Shown piece by piece: positions 16,361-25,152 of a stretch of DNA of 64,000 nucleotides. This stretch comes from Celeribacter sp. HF31. GTDB lineage: Bacteria > Pseudomonadota > Alphaproteobacteria > Rhodobacterales > Rhodobacteraceae. Both the position numbers and the translations under genes were made by a program. Each line of letters opens with the position of its first letter. Positions within the stretch are counted from its first letter, which is position 1. The notes under the pieces were generated by a model. That model saw nothing but the letters and a program-made list of their open reading frames with translations, searched no databases and was not told where the DNA came from. The DNA lies in contig NZ_JAATOT010000008.1 in the NCBI RefSeq assembly GCF_011806455.1, positions 1-64,000 of the forward strand. Reading direction: 5' to 3'.

Positions 16361-16456
16361 GCCTGTTCCTGTCCTGTCCGGCTCTCGTTCAGCTCGTGGT
16401 AACCCTTGTCATGCCTCATGGAGCGTGCACTCTGGGGCTGGGAAAGGCAGGTTTGG

Positions 16457-17422
16457 ATGATTTTTGAAAGCCGACCGGTGCGACTGGCGAAAGGGGCTTG
16501 GCTCGCGCGGGACATCACACTGAGCTCTGGTGCGAAAATCGCGCGCGGGCGTCGGATTGGCCCCGAAGACATCGCGGCCTTGACCATGGCCGGGATTGCA
16601 GAGATCCCGGTGGTGGAGGGGGAGACACACGATGTGCCCGCAGATGAGGCCGTCGAGCGGCTGGCCAAGGCGCTTGTGCCGCATCTGGGGGATGCCTTTT
16701 TGCGGCGCGAGCTGAGCCAATACGGCTGTCTCGACCTGATCGCCACGGCCCCCGGCGTGGTCGGTCTCGACACACAGGGCATCACCCGGATGAACCGGGT
16801 CGATGAGGGCATCGCTGTCATCACACGGGGGCAATTTCAACGCGTGTGTGCGGGCGAGCTCGTCGCGCGGCTACGGATCGTGCCGCTGGCGGTGAAACGC
16901 TCTGCCCTGTCGCGGGTGGTGAGCGAGGGCGAAGATATGATCCGCCTGCGGCCCGTGCTGGCGGAGACGGTGACGCTGATCCAGACCATTGAGGGCGGCG
17001 AAGCGGGGCAGGGCGCCGAGGCGGCGATTCGCGCCCGTCTGGCCCTTTTGGGGCTCAAATTGGCCGAGAGCCTCGTGGTTGCCCATCGCGAAGAGGCCCT
17101 CGCCGAGGCACTTTTGTCGGTCACCGGAGATGTCGTCTTGATCCTGCCTGCGCGGGCTACGGTGGACCGTCATGATGTCGCCCCCGAGGCGGTGCGCCGC
17201 GCCGGGGGCGTGATCACGCGCTTTGGCATTCCGGTCGATCCCGGTGCCTCGATGTTCGCAGGTGGGCTTGGCTCCGTGCCCATTCTGGGCCTGCCGGGCT
17301 GTGCCCGCCTGAGCGCTCTGAATGGGACGGATTGGGTCTTTGAACGGCTGGTCTGCGGGGTCAGCATCTCGGATGACGATTTGGCCGACCTGGGCGTCGG
17401 GGGGCTTTTGCCGCGCGGATAA
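16457..17422 (+). CDS. Molybdopterin-binding (MoeA/MogA-fold) protein
   Basis: Protein of 321 residues from the chosen start MIFESRPVRLAKGAWLARD. The N-terminal part (about 1-110) with LSSGAKIARGRRIGPEDIAALTMAGIAEIPVV is the MoeA-like domain seen in molybdopterin-binding proteins linked to xanthine-oxidase-family enzymes. Residues 170-320 resemble the molybdopterin-binding fold, with VTGDVVLILPARATVDRHDV, VPILGLPGCARLSALNGTDWVFERL at the end. Many relatives carry an extra C-terminal nucleotidyltransferase domain (MocA-like), which is absent here. The likely role is handling Moco for a hydroxylase. No molybdoenzyme is adjacent; modA and a ModE-like gene lie 30 kb away. The GGAAAGG upstream supports the start. 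The upstream FNR-box/terminator unit may regulate it. Confidence 0.75.
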   Translation: MIFESRPVRLAKGAWLARDITLSSGAKIARGRRIGPEDIAALTMAGIAEIPVVEGETHDVPADEAVERLAKALVPHLGDAFLRRELSQYGCLDLIATAPGVVGLDTQGITRMNRVDEGIAVITRGQFQRVCAGELVARLRIVPLAVKRSALSRVVSEGEDMIRLRPVLAETVTLIQTIEGGEAGQGAEAAIRARLALLGLKLAESLVVAHREEALAEALLSVTGDVVLILPARATVDRHDVAPEAVRRAGGVITRFGIPVDPGASMFAGGLGSVPILGLPGCARLSALNGTDWVFERLVCGVSISDDDLADLGVGGLLPRG

Positions 17423-17604
17423 TGGCGGATAATTCATGGGCGAAATCCGTTTTCTACGGCAAGGGTCGGGATTTCCCCTTGCATGACCGTTATGCATTTG
17501 CAGAAAATTGACACATATCACTTACTTCTGTGCGTGAGGCGTGCACAGTCGCGCCAAATTCGACTTTACGACAGCCGGGGCTCCTCCCCCAGAAAGCGTG
17601 TCTC

Positions 17605-19287
17605 ATGTCTTTGCCTCTCTCCGATATCGCCCTGACCACCATGGCGCTCTGCCTCGCGGGCGCTCTGGGTCTTTTGCTGGGTAAAATCCAAATCCGAAAG
17701 GTGGGGTTGGGCATCGGCGGCGTGCTGTTTTCCGGCATTCTCATCGGACATCTCGCCTCGCGTGCAGGGATAGAGTTCGATGGCGAGGTGATGCATTTCA
17801 TCCGCGAGCTCGGCCTGATCCTTTTCGTCTACACAATCGGCATTCAGGTCGGCCCGAGTTTTTTCTCCTCCTTCGCCAAATCCGGCCTCAAATTCAACCT
17901 CGCGGCCATTGGCATCGTCTTGGGCGGGGTCGCGATGACCTTGGTGATCTATGCATTGGCCGATCTGCCCTTGCCGGTGCTCGTGGGCGTCATGTCTGGG
18001 GCCGTGACCAACACTCCGGGGCTGGGGGCGGCGCAACAGGTGCTGGGCGATGCGGGCTTTCCGGCTTCCGAGGTGGCGAATTCCGGCACGGGCTACGCGA
18101 TGGCCTATCCCTTTGGGATCCTAGGGATTTTGACATCCATGTTCGTCATTCGGGCTGTGTTCAAAATCGTCCTTGAGCGCGAAGAGGCCGCCTATAAGGC
18201 GGAAAATCAAAGCGGTGAAGAGGCGCTTCCGTCGATGAACATCGCGGTGACCAATGCCAATCTCGATGGTATCAAATTGGGCGATGTGCCGGACCTTTTC
18301 GATCATGGCGTTGTGGCCTCGCGGATGAAACAGGGCGACGAGTTGGTGGTGCCGACCCGTGATGTGATCCTGCATTTGGGCGATTGCCTGCACCTCGTCG
18401 GCCCGAAAGAGAAATTGCAGGCGATGAAGCTCATTCTGGGCCGCGAGATCGACGCCGCGATGACCACGAAAGGCACGCGTCTCACCTGGTCCCGCCTCGT
18501 GGTGACCAAAGAGCGGGTCCTGGGCAAGTCCTTGCGCCAGCTTGCGTTTTTGGAAGGCAACGGGGTCACCGTCTCACGGATCAACCGCGCGGGCGTCGAA
18601 CTTCCGGCGCAGGCCTCTTCGACCTTGGCCTTTGGCGACATCGTGACCGTGGTCGGCTCGCAACCCGACATCGACGCGGTGGCGCATCAACTGGGCAATG
18701 AGAACGCGCGGCTGCAAGAGGTGCATTTCCCGGCGCTGTTTTTCGGCATCGCCTTGGGGGTGCTTTTGGGGTCCATCCCTCTTGCTGTCCCCGGCCTGCC
18801 AGCGCCGTTGAAGCTGGGCCTTGCGGGCGGGCCGTTGATGGCCGCGATCCTTTTGGGGCGTCTGGGCCATTGGGGGCCGTTCACCTGGTACATGCCGCCC
18901 GCGGCCAACCATGCGCTGCGCGAATTCGGCATCGTGTTGTTTCTGGCCGTCGTCGGCATCGTCGCAGGCGATCGGTTCTTTGACACGCTTTTCCACGGCG
19001 ACGGGCTCAGTTGGATGGGCTATGGCATCCTGATCACGCTGGTGCCCCTGCTGGTCGTCGGCGTGATCGCGCGGGTGGTTGGCAAGTTCAATTACCTGAG
19101 CCTCTGCGGTGTTCTGGCCGGCTCCATGACCGATCCGCCCGCGCTGGCCTTTGCCGTCTCGATGAGCAAAACGGGCGCGGCCTCGGTGGCCTATGTCTCC
19201 GTCTACCCGCTGGTGATGTTCCTGCGCATTCTGGCGCCGCAGGTGCTGGTGCTCGTGCTGGCAGGCATGGGGGCAGGGGCGTTCTAA
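17605..19287 (+). CDS. AspT/YidE-family membrane transporter with two RCK_C domains
   Basis: Integral membrane protein of 560 residues. The first hydrophobic block (about 5-170) and the last (about 390-555) are the paired AspT/YidE transporter halves, with GAVTNTPGLGAAQQVLGDAG and the mirror motif LAGSMTDPPALAFA near the end. Between them are two TrkA_C/RCK_C-type ligand domains (about 205-285 and 290-375, for example LGKSLRQLAFLEGNGVTVSRINRAG). AspT of Tetragenococcus exchanges aspartate for alanine, while YidE has no agreed substrate, so the substrate here is open. The chosen start MSLPLSDIALTTM directly precedes the first span. The gene stands alone, convergent with infC, sharing the bidirectional terminator at 19301. 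Confidence 0.85.
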   Translation: MSLPLSDIALTTMALCLAGALGLLLGKIQIRKVGLGIGGVLFSGILIGHLASRAGIEFDGEVMHFIRELGLILFVYTIGIQVGPSFFSSFAKSGLKFNLAAIGIVLGGVAMTLVIYALADLPLPVLVGVMSGAVTNTPGLGAAQQVLGDAGFPASEVANSGTGYAMAYPFGILGILTSMFVIRAVFKIVLEREEAAYKAENQSGEEALPSMNIAVTNANLDGIKLGDVPDLFDHGVVASRMKQGDELVVPTRDVILHLGDCLHLVGPKEKLQAMKLILGREIDAAMTTKGTRLTWSRLVVTKERVLGKSLRQLAFLEGNGVTVSRINRAGVELPAQASSTLAFGDIVTVVGSQPDIDAVAHQLGNENARLQEVHFPALFFGIALGVLLGSIPLAVPGLPAPLKLGLAGGPLMAAILLGRLGHWGPFTWYMPPAANHALREFGIVLFLAVVGIVAGDRFFDTLFHGDGLSWMGYGILITLVPLLVVGVIARVVGKFNYLSLCGVLAGSMTDPPALAFAVSMSKTGAASVAYVSVYPLVMFLRILAPQVLVLVLAGMGAGAF

Positions 19288-19300
19288 ACTGCCCAAAGAA

Positions 19301-19330
19301 AAACCCCGGCGCCTACAAGGCCCGGGGTTT
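19301..19330. terminator. Bidirectional terminator between transporter gene and infC
   Basis: AAACCCCGG (19301-19309) and CCGGGGTTT (19322-19330) form a perfect 9-bp stem. On the minus strand it is followed by TTTTTCTTT, a good U-tract for infC. On the plus strand a weaker TTTGTCATTTC follows. Confidence 0.85.
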
Positions 19331-19353
19331 GTCATTTCAAAAGACTCGAAATC

Positions 19354-19905
19354 TTAGCCCTTGGCAGGCAGCGGCCCGATCATCATGACCATCTGGCGGC
19401 CTTCCATCTTCGGCATGTTCTCGATCTTGCCGATTTCCTTGGTGTCCTCGGCCACGCGTTCCAAAAGCTGACGGCCCAGATCCTGGTGCGCCATCTCACG
19501 ACCGCGGAACCGCAGGGTAACTTTCACCTTGTCGCCATTCTCAAGGAACTTGACCACATTGCGCATCTTGACTTCATAATCGTGAACATCGGTGCCGGGA
19601 CGGAATTTGACTTCCTTGATCTCGATGATCTTTTGTTTCTTGCGGGCTTCGGATTCACGCTTTTGCTGTTCGTATTTGAACTTGCCGTAATCCATGATCT
19701 TGCACACAGGCGGAGTGGCATTCGGAGAAATCTCGACGAGATCCAATCCGGCCTCTGCGGCCATATCCATGGCTTTCGCGGGGTGAACAACCCCCACGTT
19801 TTCACCCTCGGCGCCGATCAGGCGAATTTCCGGTGCGCGGATGCGTTCGTTGATACGCGGTCCGGTGTCACGGGTCGGCGGGGCGTTATGCGGTCTACGG
19901 GCTAT
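19354..19905 (-). CDS. infC: Translation initiation factor IF-3 with a non-standard ATA start codon
   Basis: IF-3 binds the 30S subunit, prevents premature 50S joining and discriminates against incorrect start codons. The protein has 183 residues with the N domain ([21 protein letters not shown]), a basic helical linker ([15 protein letters not shown]) and the C domain ([18 protein letters not shown]). No ATG, GTG or TTG lies at the family N-terminus. The codon before [15 protein letters not shown] is ATA (19903-19905), with AGGAG placed 6 nt upstream. IF-3 genes of many bacteria use AUU, AUC or AUA so that excess IF-3 represses its own translation. The upstream in-frame extension to an ATG at 20058 is not IF-3-like. 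The usual neighbours rpmI and rplT are not here. Confidence 0.93.
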   Translation of the reverse strand: MARRPHNAPPTRDTGPRINERIRAPEIRLIGAEGENVGVVHPAKAMDMAAEAGLDLVEISPNATPPVCKIMDYGKFKYEQQKRESEARKKQKIIEIKEVKFRPGTDVHDYEVKMRNVVKFLENGDKVKVTLRFRGREMAHQDLGRQLLERVAEDTKEIGKIENMPKMEGRQMVMMIGPLPAKG

Positions 19906-20141
19906 GGTAAGCTCCTGTCTGTCATTGCATTTGTGTTGCGGAAAAATAAGGCCAAACGCGCCCGCTTTCAACCCGCATTCGGCGAGTTCTCGCACATCTC
20001 CGCTTGCGGGGAAAAAACCGGCGATGCGGCCCTTACATTCCTGTAACACGCATGTCATATGCCGCAGTGGAGGGGGAGCTTAGACTGCCCCAGTCCGGCC
20101 ACATCCTTCGTGGCCCATGCATTTGGTGAGGAAGACACACA

Positions 20142-20912
20142 ATGACCAAACGTTTTTTGACCGGCGCTCTGATGACCAGCCTCGCGCTTTCCCTGGCAGC
20201 TTGTAAAGAAGAAGAGAAAGCCGCTGAGACGGAAACCACCACCGGCACCGTGATGGAACAGGCCGCTGATGCCGTGACCGACGCCGCCGATACCGCGTCC
20301 GAAGCCGCCGAAGACGCAGCCGAGGCCGCCTCCGACGCTGTTGAGGCCGCGACCGATGCCGTCGAATCTGCTGCCGAAGGCGCAGTCGAAGCCGCCTCTG
20401 ACGCTGCCGAAGCTGCCGTCGATGCCGCAACCGACGCCGCTGACGCAGCCGCTGAGGCCACCGAAGCCGCGACCGAAGCCGCTACGGATGCCGCCGAAAC
20501 CGCTGCCGACACCGCATCTGACGCGGTCGACGCTGCGACAGACACTGCGGCTGACATGGCCGAAGAGGCCGCCGACACCGCCGAAGCCGCAGCCGATGTC
20601 GCAACCGACGCCGCTGCCGATGCTGTCGAATCCGCAGCCGATGCCGCAGAGGCTGCAACGGAAACCGCCACCGACATGGTGACCGAGCCCGCCGCCGAAG
20701 AAGGCACCGCGCCCGCTTTCGACATGGCGACCGCTGCCGAAGTGCTCACCGTGGATGGTTTCGATCTCGACAAAGCCACCGAAGTGGTGAACGCCTCCGG
20801 CCTCTCCGAGACCGCGAAGTCGACCATCATCACCGGCATGACCCAGGCTCAGAACAACCCGGAAATCCTGACCGCGATCTTGGAAAAGGCCCGCACCCTT
20901 CTGGGCATGTAA
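20142..20912 (+). CDS. Alanine-rich heptad-repeat lipoprotein
   Basis: Protein of 256 residues with a lipoprotein signal: TKRFLTGALMTSLALSLAAC, lipobox LAAC with lipidation at C21. After a charged KEEEKAAETE spacer, residues about 36-190 consist of near-heptad repeats such as AASDAVE, AATDAVE, AASDAAE, AADTASD, about twenty units made almost entirely of A, D, E, T, S and V. This predicts one long, negatively charged, weakly amphipathic helix or coiled coil. The last 65 residues (FDMATAAEVLTVDGFDLDKATEVV onward) form a separate small helical domain. It is probably a periplasmic, envelope-anchored spacer or stress-tolerance protein, in the way LEA-like and Lpp-like proteins are, but no family can be named. 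It is followed by a strong terminator. Confidence 0.85.
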   Translation: MTKRFLTGALMTSLALSLAACKEEEKAAETETTTGTVMEQAADAVTDAADTASEAAEDAAEAASDAVEAATDAVESAAEGAVEAASDAAEAAVDAATDAADAAAEATEAATEAATDAAETAADTASDAVDAATDTAADMAEEAADTAEAAADVATDAAADAVESAADAAEAATETATDMVTEPAAEEGTAPAFDMATAAEVLTVDGFDLDKATEVVNASGLSETAKSTIITGMTQAQNNPEILTAILEKARTLLGM

Positions 20913-20941
20913 GCCTCAGGATATCCCGAACAAAATGGAAG

Positions 20942-20969
20942 CCGCGCAAGATCATCTTGCGCGGTTTTT
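20942..20969 (+). terminator. Terminator of the lipoprotein gene
   Basis: CCGCGCAAGA (20942-20951) and TCTTGCGCGG (20955-20964) form a 10-bp stem with a 3-nt loop, followed by TTTTTG. Confidence 0.88.
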
Positions 20970-20998
20970 GTCTTTTTCTTGGGGCAAATACTCAAAAG

Positions 20999-21022
20999 AA
21001 AACCCCGCGCAAGGCGGGGTTT
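20999..21022 (-). terminator. Terminator of fpr
   Basis: On the minus strand AAACCCCGC pairs with GCGGGGTTTT around a 5-nt loop, followed by CTTTTGAG. It lies 25 bp after the fpr stop codon and faces the lipoprotein terminator. Confidence 0.8.
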
Positions 21023-21046
21023 GTCTCGTTTCGCCTGTAAGGCTGA

Positions 21047-21898
21047 TCAGTCCACGAAGGCCTTCTCGACCACATATTCCTTGGGCTCGGAATTGGCGCC
21101 CTCGCGCAGACCGAAGCCGTCGAGAATGGCCATGATGTCCTTGTTGAACGCCAGGTTGCCGCAGACCATGCCGCGATCGGTTTCCGGGTTGATCGGCGCG
21201 ATGCCCAGATCCTCGAACACCTTGCCGGAGTTGAGGTTGTCGGTCACGCGGCCCATGTGGTGGAACTCTTCGCGGGTCGTGGTCGGGTAATAGCGCAGCT
21301 TGCCCTGTTCGATTTCCGACAGAATCTCATCCGATTTGATGTGCTCGACCAGTTGCCGCCCATATTCCAACTCGGAGACCTCACGACAGGTGTGCATCAG
21401 GATCACCTCGTCGAATTTCTCGTAAACCTCCGGCTCACGCATCAGCGAGGCGAAAGGCGCGATCCCTGTGCCGGTGGCAAAGAACCAAAGACGCTTGCCC
21501 GGCAAAAGCGCATCGACCACCAGGGTGCCGACGGGTTTCGGACGCAGGATGATTTCATCCCCCGCTTCGATATGCTGCAAACGCGAGGTCAGCGGACCGT
21601 CCTGCACCTTGATCGAATAGAATTCCAGATGCTCTTCCCACGACGGCGACGCGATGGAATAGGCGCGCAGCAAAGGTTTCGCCTTGCCCGTCGCCGCGTT
21701 CGGTTCCCCCATCAGCCCGATCATGACGAATTCGCCGGAGCGAAACCGCAGGCTCGCCGGGCGTTCGACCTTGAAGGAAAACAGCCGGTCGTTCCAGTGC
21801 TTGACCTCCAGAACTTTGGCGGCATCGGGCAGGGTGGGGACGGGTTTGGACTTTACTTCGTTCACGGTATTTTCTGTCACAGGGCTCAACTCGGTCAT
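21047..21898 (-). CDS. fpr: Ferredoxin/flavodoxin-NADP+ reductase
   Basis: FAD enzyme of 283 residues that passes electrons between NADPH and ferredoxin or flavodoxin. The FAD-binding barrel includes RSGEFVMIGL and LLRAYSIASPSWEEHLEFYSI (the RxYS motif). The NADP domain includes LWFFATGTGIAPFASLMRE and GRVTDNL, and the C-terminus EYVVEKAFVD closes over the flavin. The start MTELSPVTEN was chosen because the preceding 18 codons are not conserved. It is last in the cluster on the minus strand after DUF934, 103 bp downstream. In this context it probably supplies reduced ferredoxin for sulfite reductase, which here has no CysJ flavoprotein partner. Confidence 0.92.
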   Translation of the reverse strand: MTELSPVTENTVNEVKSKPVPTLPDAAKVLEVKHWNDRLFSFKVERPASLRFRSGEFVMIGLMGEPNAATGKAKPLLRAYSIASPSWEEHLEFYSIKVQDGPLTSRLQHIEAGDEIILRPKPVGTLVVDALLPGKRLWFFATGTGIAPFASLMREPEVYEKFDEVILMHTCREVSELEYGRQLVEHIKSDEILSEIEQGKLRYYPTTTREEFHHMGRVTDNLNSGKVFEDLGIAPINPETDRGMVCGNLAFNKDIMAILDGFGLREGANSEPKEYVVEKAFVD

Positions 21899-22001
21899 GT
21901 TCTGTCTCGCGCCATTTTTATAGGGTATCGTGGATACATCTTTGATCCACATCAGGTGAGATCACGTCTGGCGCAGGCTGGAGTGCGCCCTTTGTGACCG
22001 C

Positions 22002-22400
22002 TTAGGCCTCGGTATGCAAGCCGCTGCTGATGCTACCACGCACCCGCGACTGATAGTCATGCGCCCGCCAATCGGCGCGCGTCAGCCAAAGCTCTTCGGG
22101 TTGACGCGCGGCGAGGGTCTCGCTGATCTCCACCTCGTCAAAGCCAGAGCGCCGCGCCATGGCGTATTGCTCACAGATCACATGACCCTCGGCGCGCAGA
22201 CGGCCTTGAAAGCCCTGAAGCCGCAGAAGACGCGCGAGCGTAAAGCCGCGCCCGTCCGTGTGGCTCGGAAACGCGATGCGGATCGCTGCCGCATTGCCGT
22301 GCTGCGCAAGGCTTTCGGGATCGGTGTCGGAGGGCAGGTCGACCCACTCTCCGGCGTAATCCTCGGTCACAAATCCGGTGTCGCGTACAATCACGCTCAT
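22002..22400 (-). CDS. DUF934 protein of the sulfur assimilation operon
   Basis: Protein of 132 residues belonging to the DUF934 family that accompanies assimilatory sulfite reductase in proteobacteria. Conserved blocks are IRIAFPSHTDGRGFTLARLLR and GHVICEQYAMARRSGFDEVEI. It starts inside the end of cysH (ATGA overlap at 22397-22400), showing translational coupling. Its biochemical role is not established in the literature I know. Genomic linkage points to electron transfer to, or maturation of, the sulfite reductase. No metal-binding cluster is seen (only one cysteine, in VICEQY). Confidence 0.87.
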   Translation of the reverse strand: MSVIVRDTGFVTEDYAGEWVDLPSDTDPESLAQHGNAAAIRIAFPSHTDGRGFTLARLLRLQGFQGRLRAEGHVICEQYAMARRSGFDEVEISETLAARQPEELWLTRADWRAHDYQSRVRGSISSGLHTEA

Positions 22401-23185
22401 GATGCATCTCCTGTGATGGGGCCGCCGATGGGACCGCGCACGATCTTGCCGTTGACGAAGTGAATCCCGCATTCCGTTTTGTCTTCGCCCCGCCAGCGGC
22501 CCGCGCGCGGGTCTTCGCCGTCTTTGACCGGGCTGGTGCAGGGCGCACAGCCGATTGAGGGGTAGCCCTTCGCGACCAAAGGATGGCGCGGCAGGCGGTT
22601 GTTGATCATATAGTCTTTCAGATCCTCGGGCGCCCAATAGGCCAGCGGGTTGATCTTGATCCGCGTGTTCTCCTCGTTCTCGAAGAAATCGAGCGTGGCG
22701 CGGGTCGCGCCCTGAAAGCGTTTGCGTCCGGTGATCCAGGCGTCGAAATTGCCAAGCGCGTTTTGCAGCGGCACAGTCTTGCGCAGATCGCAGCACGCGT
22801 CTTTGTTCGACAGGTGCAACAAGCCGTCGGGATCATGCGCCGCCACACGCGCCGGAGACGGCGAAATCCGCCGCACATCGCGCAGGTCGAGCTTGTCGAT
22901 CAGGTCGAGCTGATACTGGATCGTCTCTTCGAACAACATTTCCGTGTCGATGAAAATCACCGGCGTGTCCGGTTTCATCACCGAAATCATGTGCAAAAGC
23001 ACAACGCTTTCGGCGCCAAAAGACGACACAAGCGCGATCCGCCCCAACTCCCGGTCCCGCAGTGCGAGTTCCAGCACCGAGGTCGCGGAATGGTTGGCGT
23101 AGCGCGCGTTGAGGCGGGCGACACGGTCGTCGACCGAGCCGAACTCCTCACGCAAAGAGAGGGCTTCCGCCAGATTATGCGGCAT
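22397..23185 (-). CDS. cysH: Adenylyl-sulfate (APS)/PAPS reductase
   Basis: Protein of 262 residues that reduces activated sulfate to sulfite using thioredoxin or glutathione. The P-loop-like segment LVSSFGAESVVLLHMIS and FIDTEMLFEETIQYQ are typical. It has the pair KDACCDLRK and, about 85 residues later, SIGCAPC. This CC...CxxC pattern binds a [4Fe-4S] cluster and marks the enzymes that use APS directly, so no APS kinase is needed. The start MPHNLAEALSLRE overlaps the end of the sulfite reductase gene by 11 bp, and the stop overlaps DUF934. No cysND genes are present in the window. Confidence 0.92.
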   Translation of the reverse strand: MPHNLAEALSLREEFGSVDDRVARLNARYANHSATSVLELALRDRELGRIALVSSFGAESVVLLHMISVMKPDTPVIFIDTEMLFEETIQYQLDLIDKLDLRDVRRISPSPARVAAHDPDGLLHLSNKDACCDLRKTVPLQNALGNFDAWITGRKRFQGATRATLDFFENEENTRIKINPLAYWAPEDLKDYMINNRLPRHPLVAKGYPSIGCAPCTSPVKDGEDPRAGRWRGEDKTECGIHFVNGKIVRGPIGGPITGDAS

Positions 23186-24845
23186 TCGCTTTTTCCTCTT
23201 TCGGAGGATAGAGCGCGTCCTTGAACGGCGCCATGCCGAGGCGGCGATAGGCCATGAGGAAGGTTTCCTCGGGGGCCTCGCGCAGCTCCAGATAGGTCGC
23301 AAGGATGCGCTCGATTGCGGGAATGATTTCGTCATAGGCAAAGCCCGGTCCGGTGCGTTCACCGATCACCATATCCTCGGTGCCATCGCCGCCGAGCGTG
23401 ATCTGGTAGTTCTCCACACCGGCGCGGTCGAGGCCCAGAATGCCGATGTGACCGACATGGTGGTGCCCGCAGGCGTTGATGCAGCCGGAGATCTTGATCT
23501 TGAGCGGGCCGATCTCATGTTCGAGTTTCAGCTCATCGAACCGCGTCGCAATGCCCTGCGCCACGGGGATCGACCGGGCGGTGGCCAGCGCGCAGTAGTC
23601 CATACCGGGGCAGGCGATGATGTCGCTCACCAGACCGATGTTGGCCGCGGCAAGCCCGGCCTCTTTGAGTGCTGCGTGGATCGCCGGCAGGTCGGATTTA
23701 TGGACGTGCGGCAGGATGACGTTCTGTTCGTGCGAGATGCGCAACTCGTCATGGCCATAGTCGCGCGCCAGCTGCGCCAGCACTCGCATCTGATCGGCGG
23801 AAGCATCCCCCGGCGTCTGGCCCGGCGTCTTGATCGACACGGTTGCGATGGCATAGCCCGGCGCCTTATGTGCGCTCAGGTTGGTGTCGGCCCAGGCACG
23901 AAACACCGGGTCGGTCGCATAAGCGCGGTCATAGGCCTCGGTCGCAGCCTCGCGGAAGGCGGGGGGTGCAAAGGCGGCTTTGATCTCTTCGAGCATCGCC
24001 ATGTCGATGCCGCCGAAAAGCGGTTTGACTTGGGTAAAACGCGCTTCGACGCGGGCACGGATGTCCTCGATTCCATGCTCATGCACGGTGATCTTGATCC
24101 GGGCTTTGTATTTGTTGTCGCGACGGCCCAGGAGGTTCCACACCGACACGGTGGCCTCGAGATAGGGCAAAAGGTCTGCGAGAGAGACGAAGTCTTTCAA
24201 CACCTTACCCACCATCGGCGTGCGGCCAAGGCCGCCACCGACGATGATCTGAGCGCCGATCTCGCCGTCCTGCTCGCGCAGGTAGAGCCCGATGTCATGC
24301 GCCTTGATCACGGCGCGGTCGGCTTTGGCGCCGGAGACGGCGATTTTGAATTTGCGCGGCAGGAACTGGAATTCCGGGTGATCGGTGGACCACTGACGCA
24401 CCAGCTCGGCCACAGGGCGCGGATCGGCGACCTCATCGGCGCTCGCACCCGCGAAATGGTCGGCGGTCACGTTGCGGATCGTGTTGCCGGAGGTCTGGAT
24501 CGCATGCATTTCGACATCCGCGAGATCCGAGAGGATCGCGGGCACGTCGGGCAGTTTCGGCCAGTTGTACTGAATATTCTGCCGCGTGGTGAAATGGCCG
24601 TAGCCGCGATCATAGGTCTCGGCGATATGGGCAAGTTGATCCATTTGGCCACTGTTGAGCGTGCCATAGGGGATCGCCACCCGCAGCATATAGGCGTGAA
24701 GTTGCAGATAGAGGCCGTTCATCAGGCGCAGGGGACGGAATTCCTCCTCCGTCAGGCTGCCGTCGATGCGGCGGGCCACCTGAGCGGAGAACTGAGCGAC
24801 ACGGGCGCGGACAAAGGCTTCGTCGAAGTCGTTGTACTTATACAT
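23175..24845 (-). CDS. cysI: Ferredoxin-type nitrite/sulfite reductase, hemoprotein subunit
   Basis: Siroheme-[4Fe-4S] enzyme of 556 residues for six-electron reduction of sulfite to sulfide. The ligand motifs are CPGMDYC (C-x5-C) and GCINACG (C-x3-C) in the C-terminal half, followed by HHHVGHIGI. The N-terminal half contains YGHFTTRQNIQYNWPKL and TSGNTIRNVTAD, which shape the substrate site. By composition it belongs to the nitrite/sulfite reductase superfamily, and the linked cysH decides for sulfite. There is no cysJ, which fits use of ferredoxin reduced by Fpr at the end of the operon. It overlaps both DUF2849 (8 bp) and cysH (11 bp). The usual siroheme synthase cysG is not at the head of this operon. 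Confidence 0.92.
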   Translation of the reverse strand: MYKYNDFDEAFVRARVAQFSAQVARRIDGSLTEEEFRPLRLMNGLYLQLHAYMLRVAIPYGTLNSGQMDQLAHIAETYDRGYGHFTTRQNIQYNWPKLPDVPAILSDLADVEMHAIQTSGNTIRNVTADHFAGASADEVADPRPVAELVRQWSTDHPEFQFLPRKFKIAVSGAKADRAVIKAHDIGLYLREQDGEIGAQIIVGGGLGRTPMVGKVLKDFVSLADLLPYLEATVSVWNLLGRRDNKYKARIKITVHEHGIEDIRARVEARFTQVKPLFGGIDMAMLEEIKAAFAPPAFREAATEAYDRAYATDPVFRAWADTNLSAHKAPGYAIATVSIKTPGQTPGDASADQMRVLAQLARDYGHDELRISHEQNVILPHVHKSDLPAIHAALKEAGLAAANIGLVSDIIACPGMDYCALATARSIPVAQGIATRFDELKLEHEIGPLKIKISGCINACGHHHVGHIGILGLDRAGVENYQITLGGDGTEDMVIGERTGPGFAYDEIIPAIERILATYLELREAPEETFLMAYRRLGMAPFKDALYPPKEEKANAA

Positions 24846-25152
24846 GGGCTTCGGCCTCCTTGCTTTCCTGTTTTCCGTGGAAATAGTTGGACGGTCCGGT
24901 GCGGCGGAATTCCTCGCGGAAATGCGTGGGTTCCGGCCCGTGTTCGCCCAGTTTGACGTCGGTCAGATAGGCCCCGACCACCATGCCGTCTTTCGCGGCC
25001 TCGGCCAGAGCGGCCTCGGCCACCTCGGCCTCGGTGAATGCGCGGGCCTGACGCAGGTCGCGGACCCACTGGCCACTGTGGTCGAGATAGATCACATCGC
25101 CCTCCAAAAGGGCGTTGGCGGTGATGGCTTTGGGCGTAAACGGGCGCGGCAT
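24838..25152 (-). CDS. DUF2849 protein, first gene of the sulfur operon
   Basis: Protein of 104 residues of the DUF2849 family, found next to sulfite reductase in alphaproteobacteria. Recognisable blocks are ITANALLEGDVIYLDHSGQWV and DLRQARAFTEAEVAEAALAEAAKDGMVVGAYLTDV, ending in REEFRRTGPSNYFHG. It overlaps the sulfite reductase start by 8 bp. The function is unknown, and the linkage is the only clue. Related operons usually begin with cysG; here DUF2849 is first, facing the divergent Lrp-type gene across about 140 bp. Confidence 0.87.
   Translation of the reverse strand: MPRPFTPKAITANALLEGDVIYLDHSGQWVRDLRQARAFTEAEVAEAALAEAAKDGMVVGAYLTDVKLGEHGPEPTHFREEFRRTGPSNYFHGKQESKEAEAHV

Noticed and set aside
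16109-16402. Plus-strand frames in the gap after the FadB-like gene
   Set aside because: Both overlapping frames read through the FNR-type box and the intrinsic terminator, are serine/cysteine/arginine-rich and lack ribosome sites; a non-coding unit fits better.
17508-17521. TTGACACATATCAC as a third FNR box before the AspT-type gene
   Set aside because: It matches only 8 of the 10 fixed positions and TTGACA also reads as a -35 hexamer, so it was not listed as an FNR site.
19906-20058. ATG-initiated 51-codon N-terminal extension of IF-3
   Set aside because: The extension has no IF-3 similarity and no ribosome site, whereas AGGAG sits six bases before the ATA codon at the family N-terminus.
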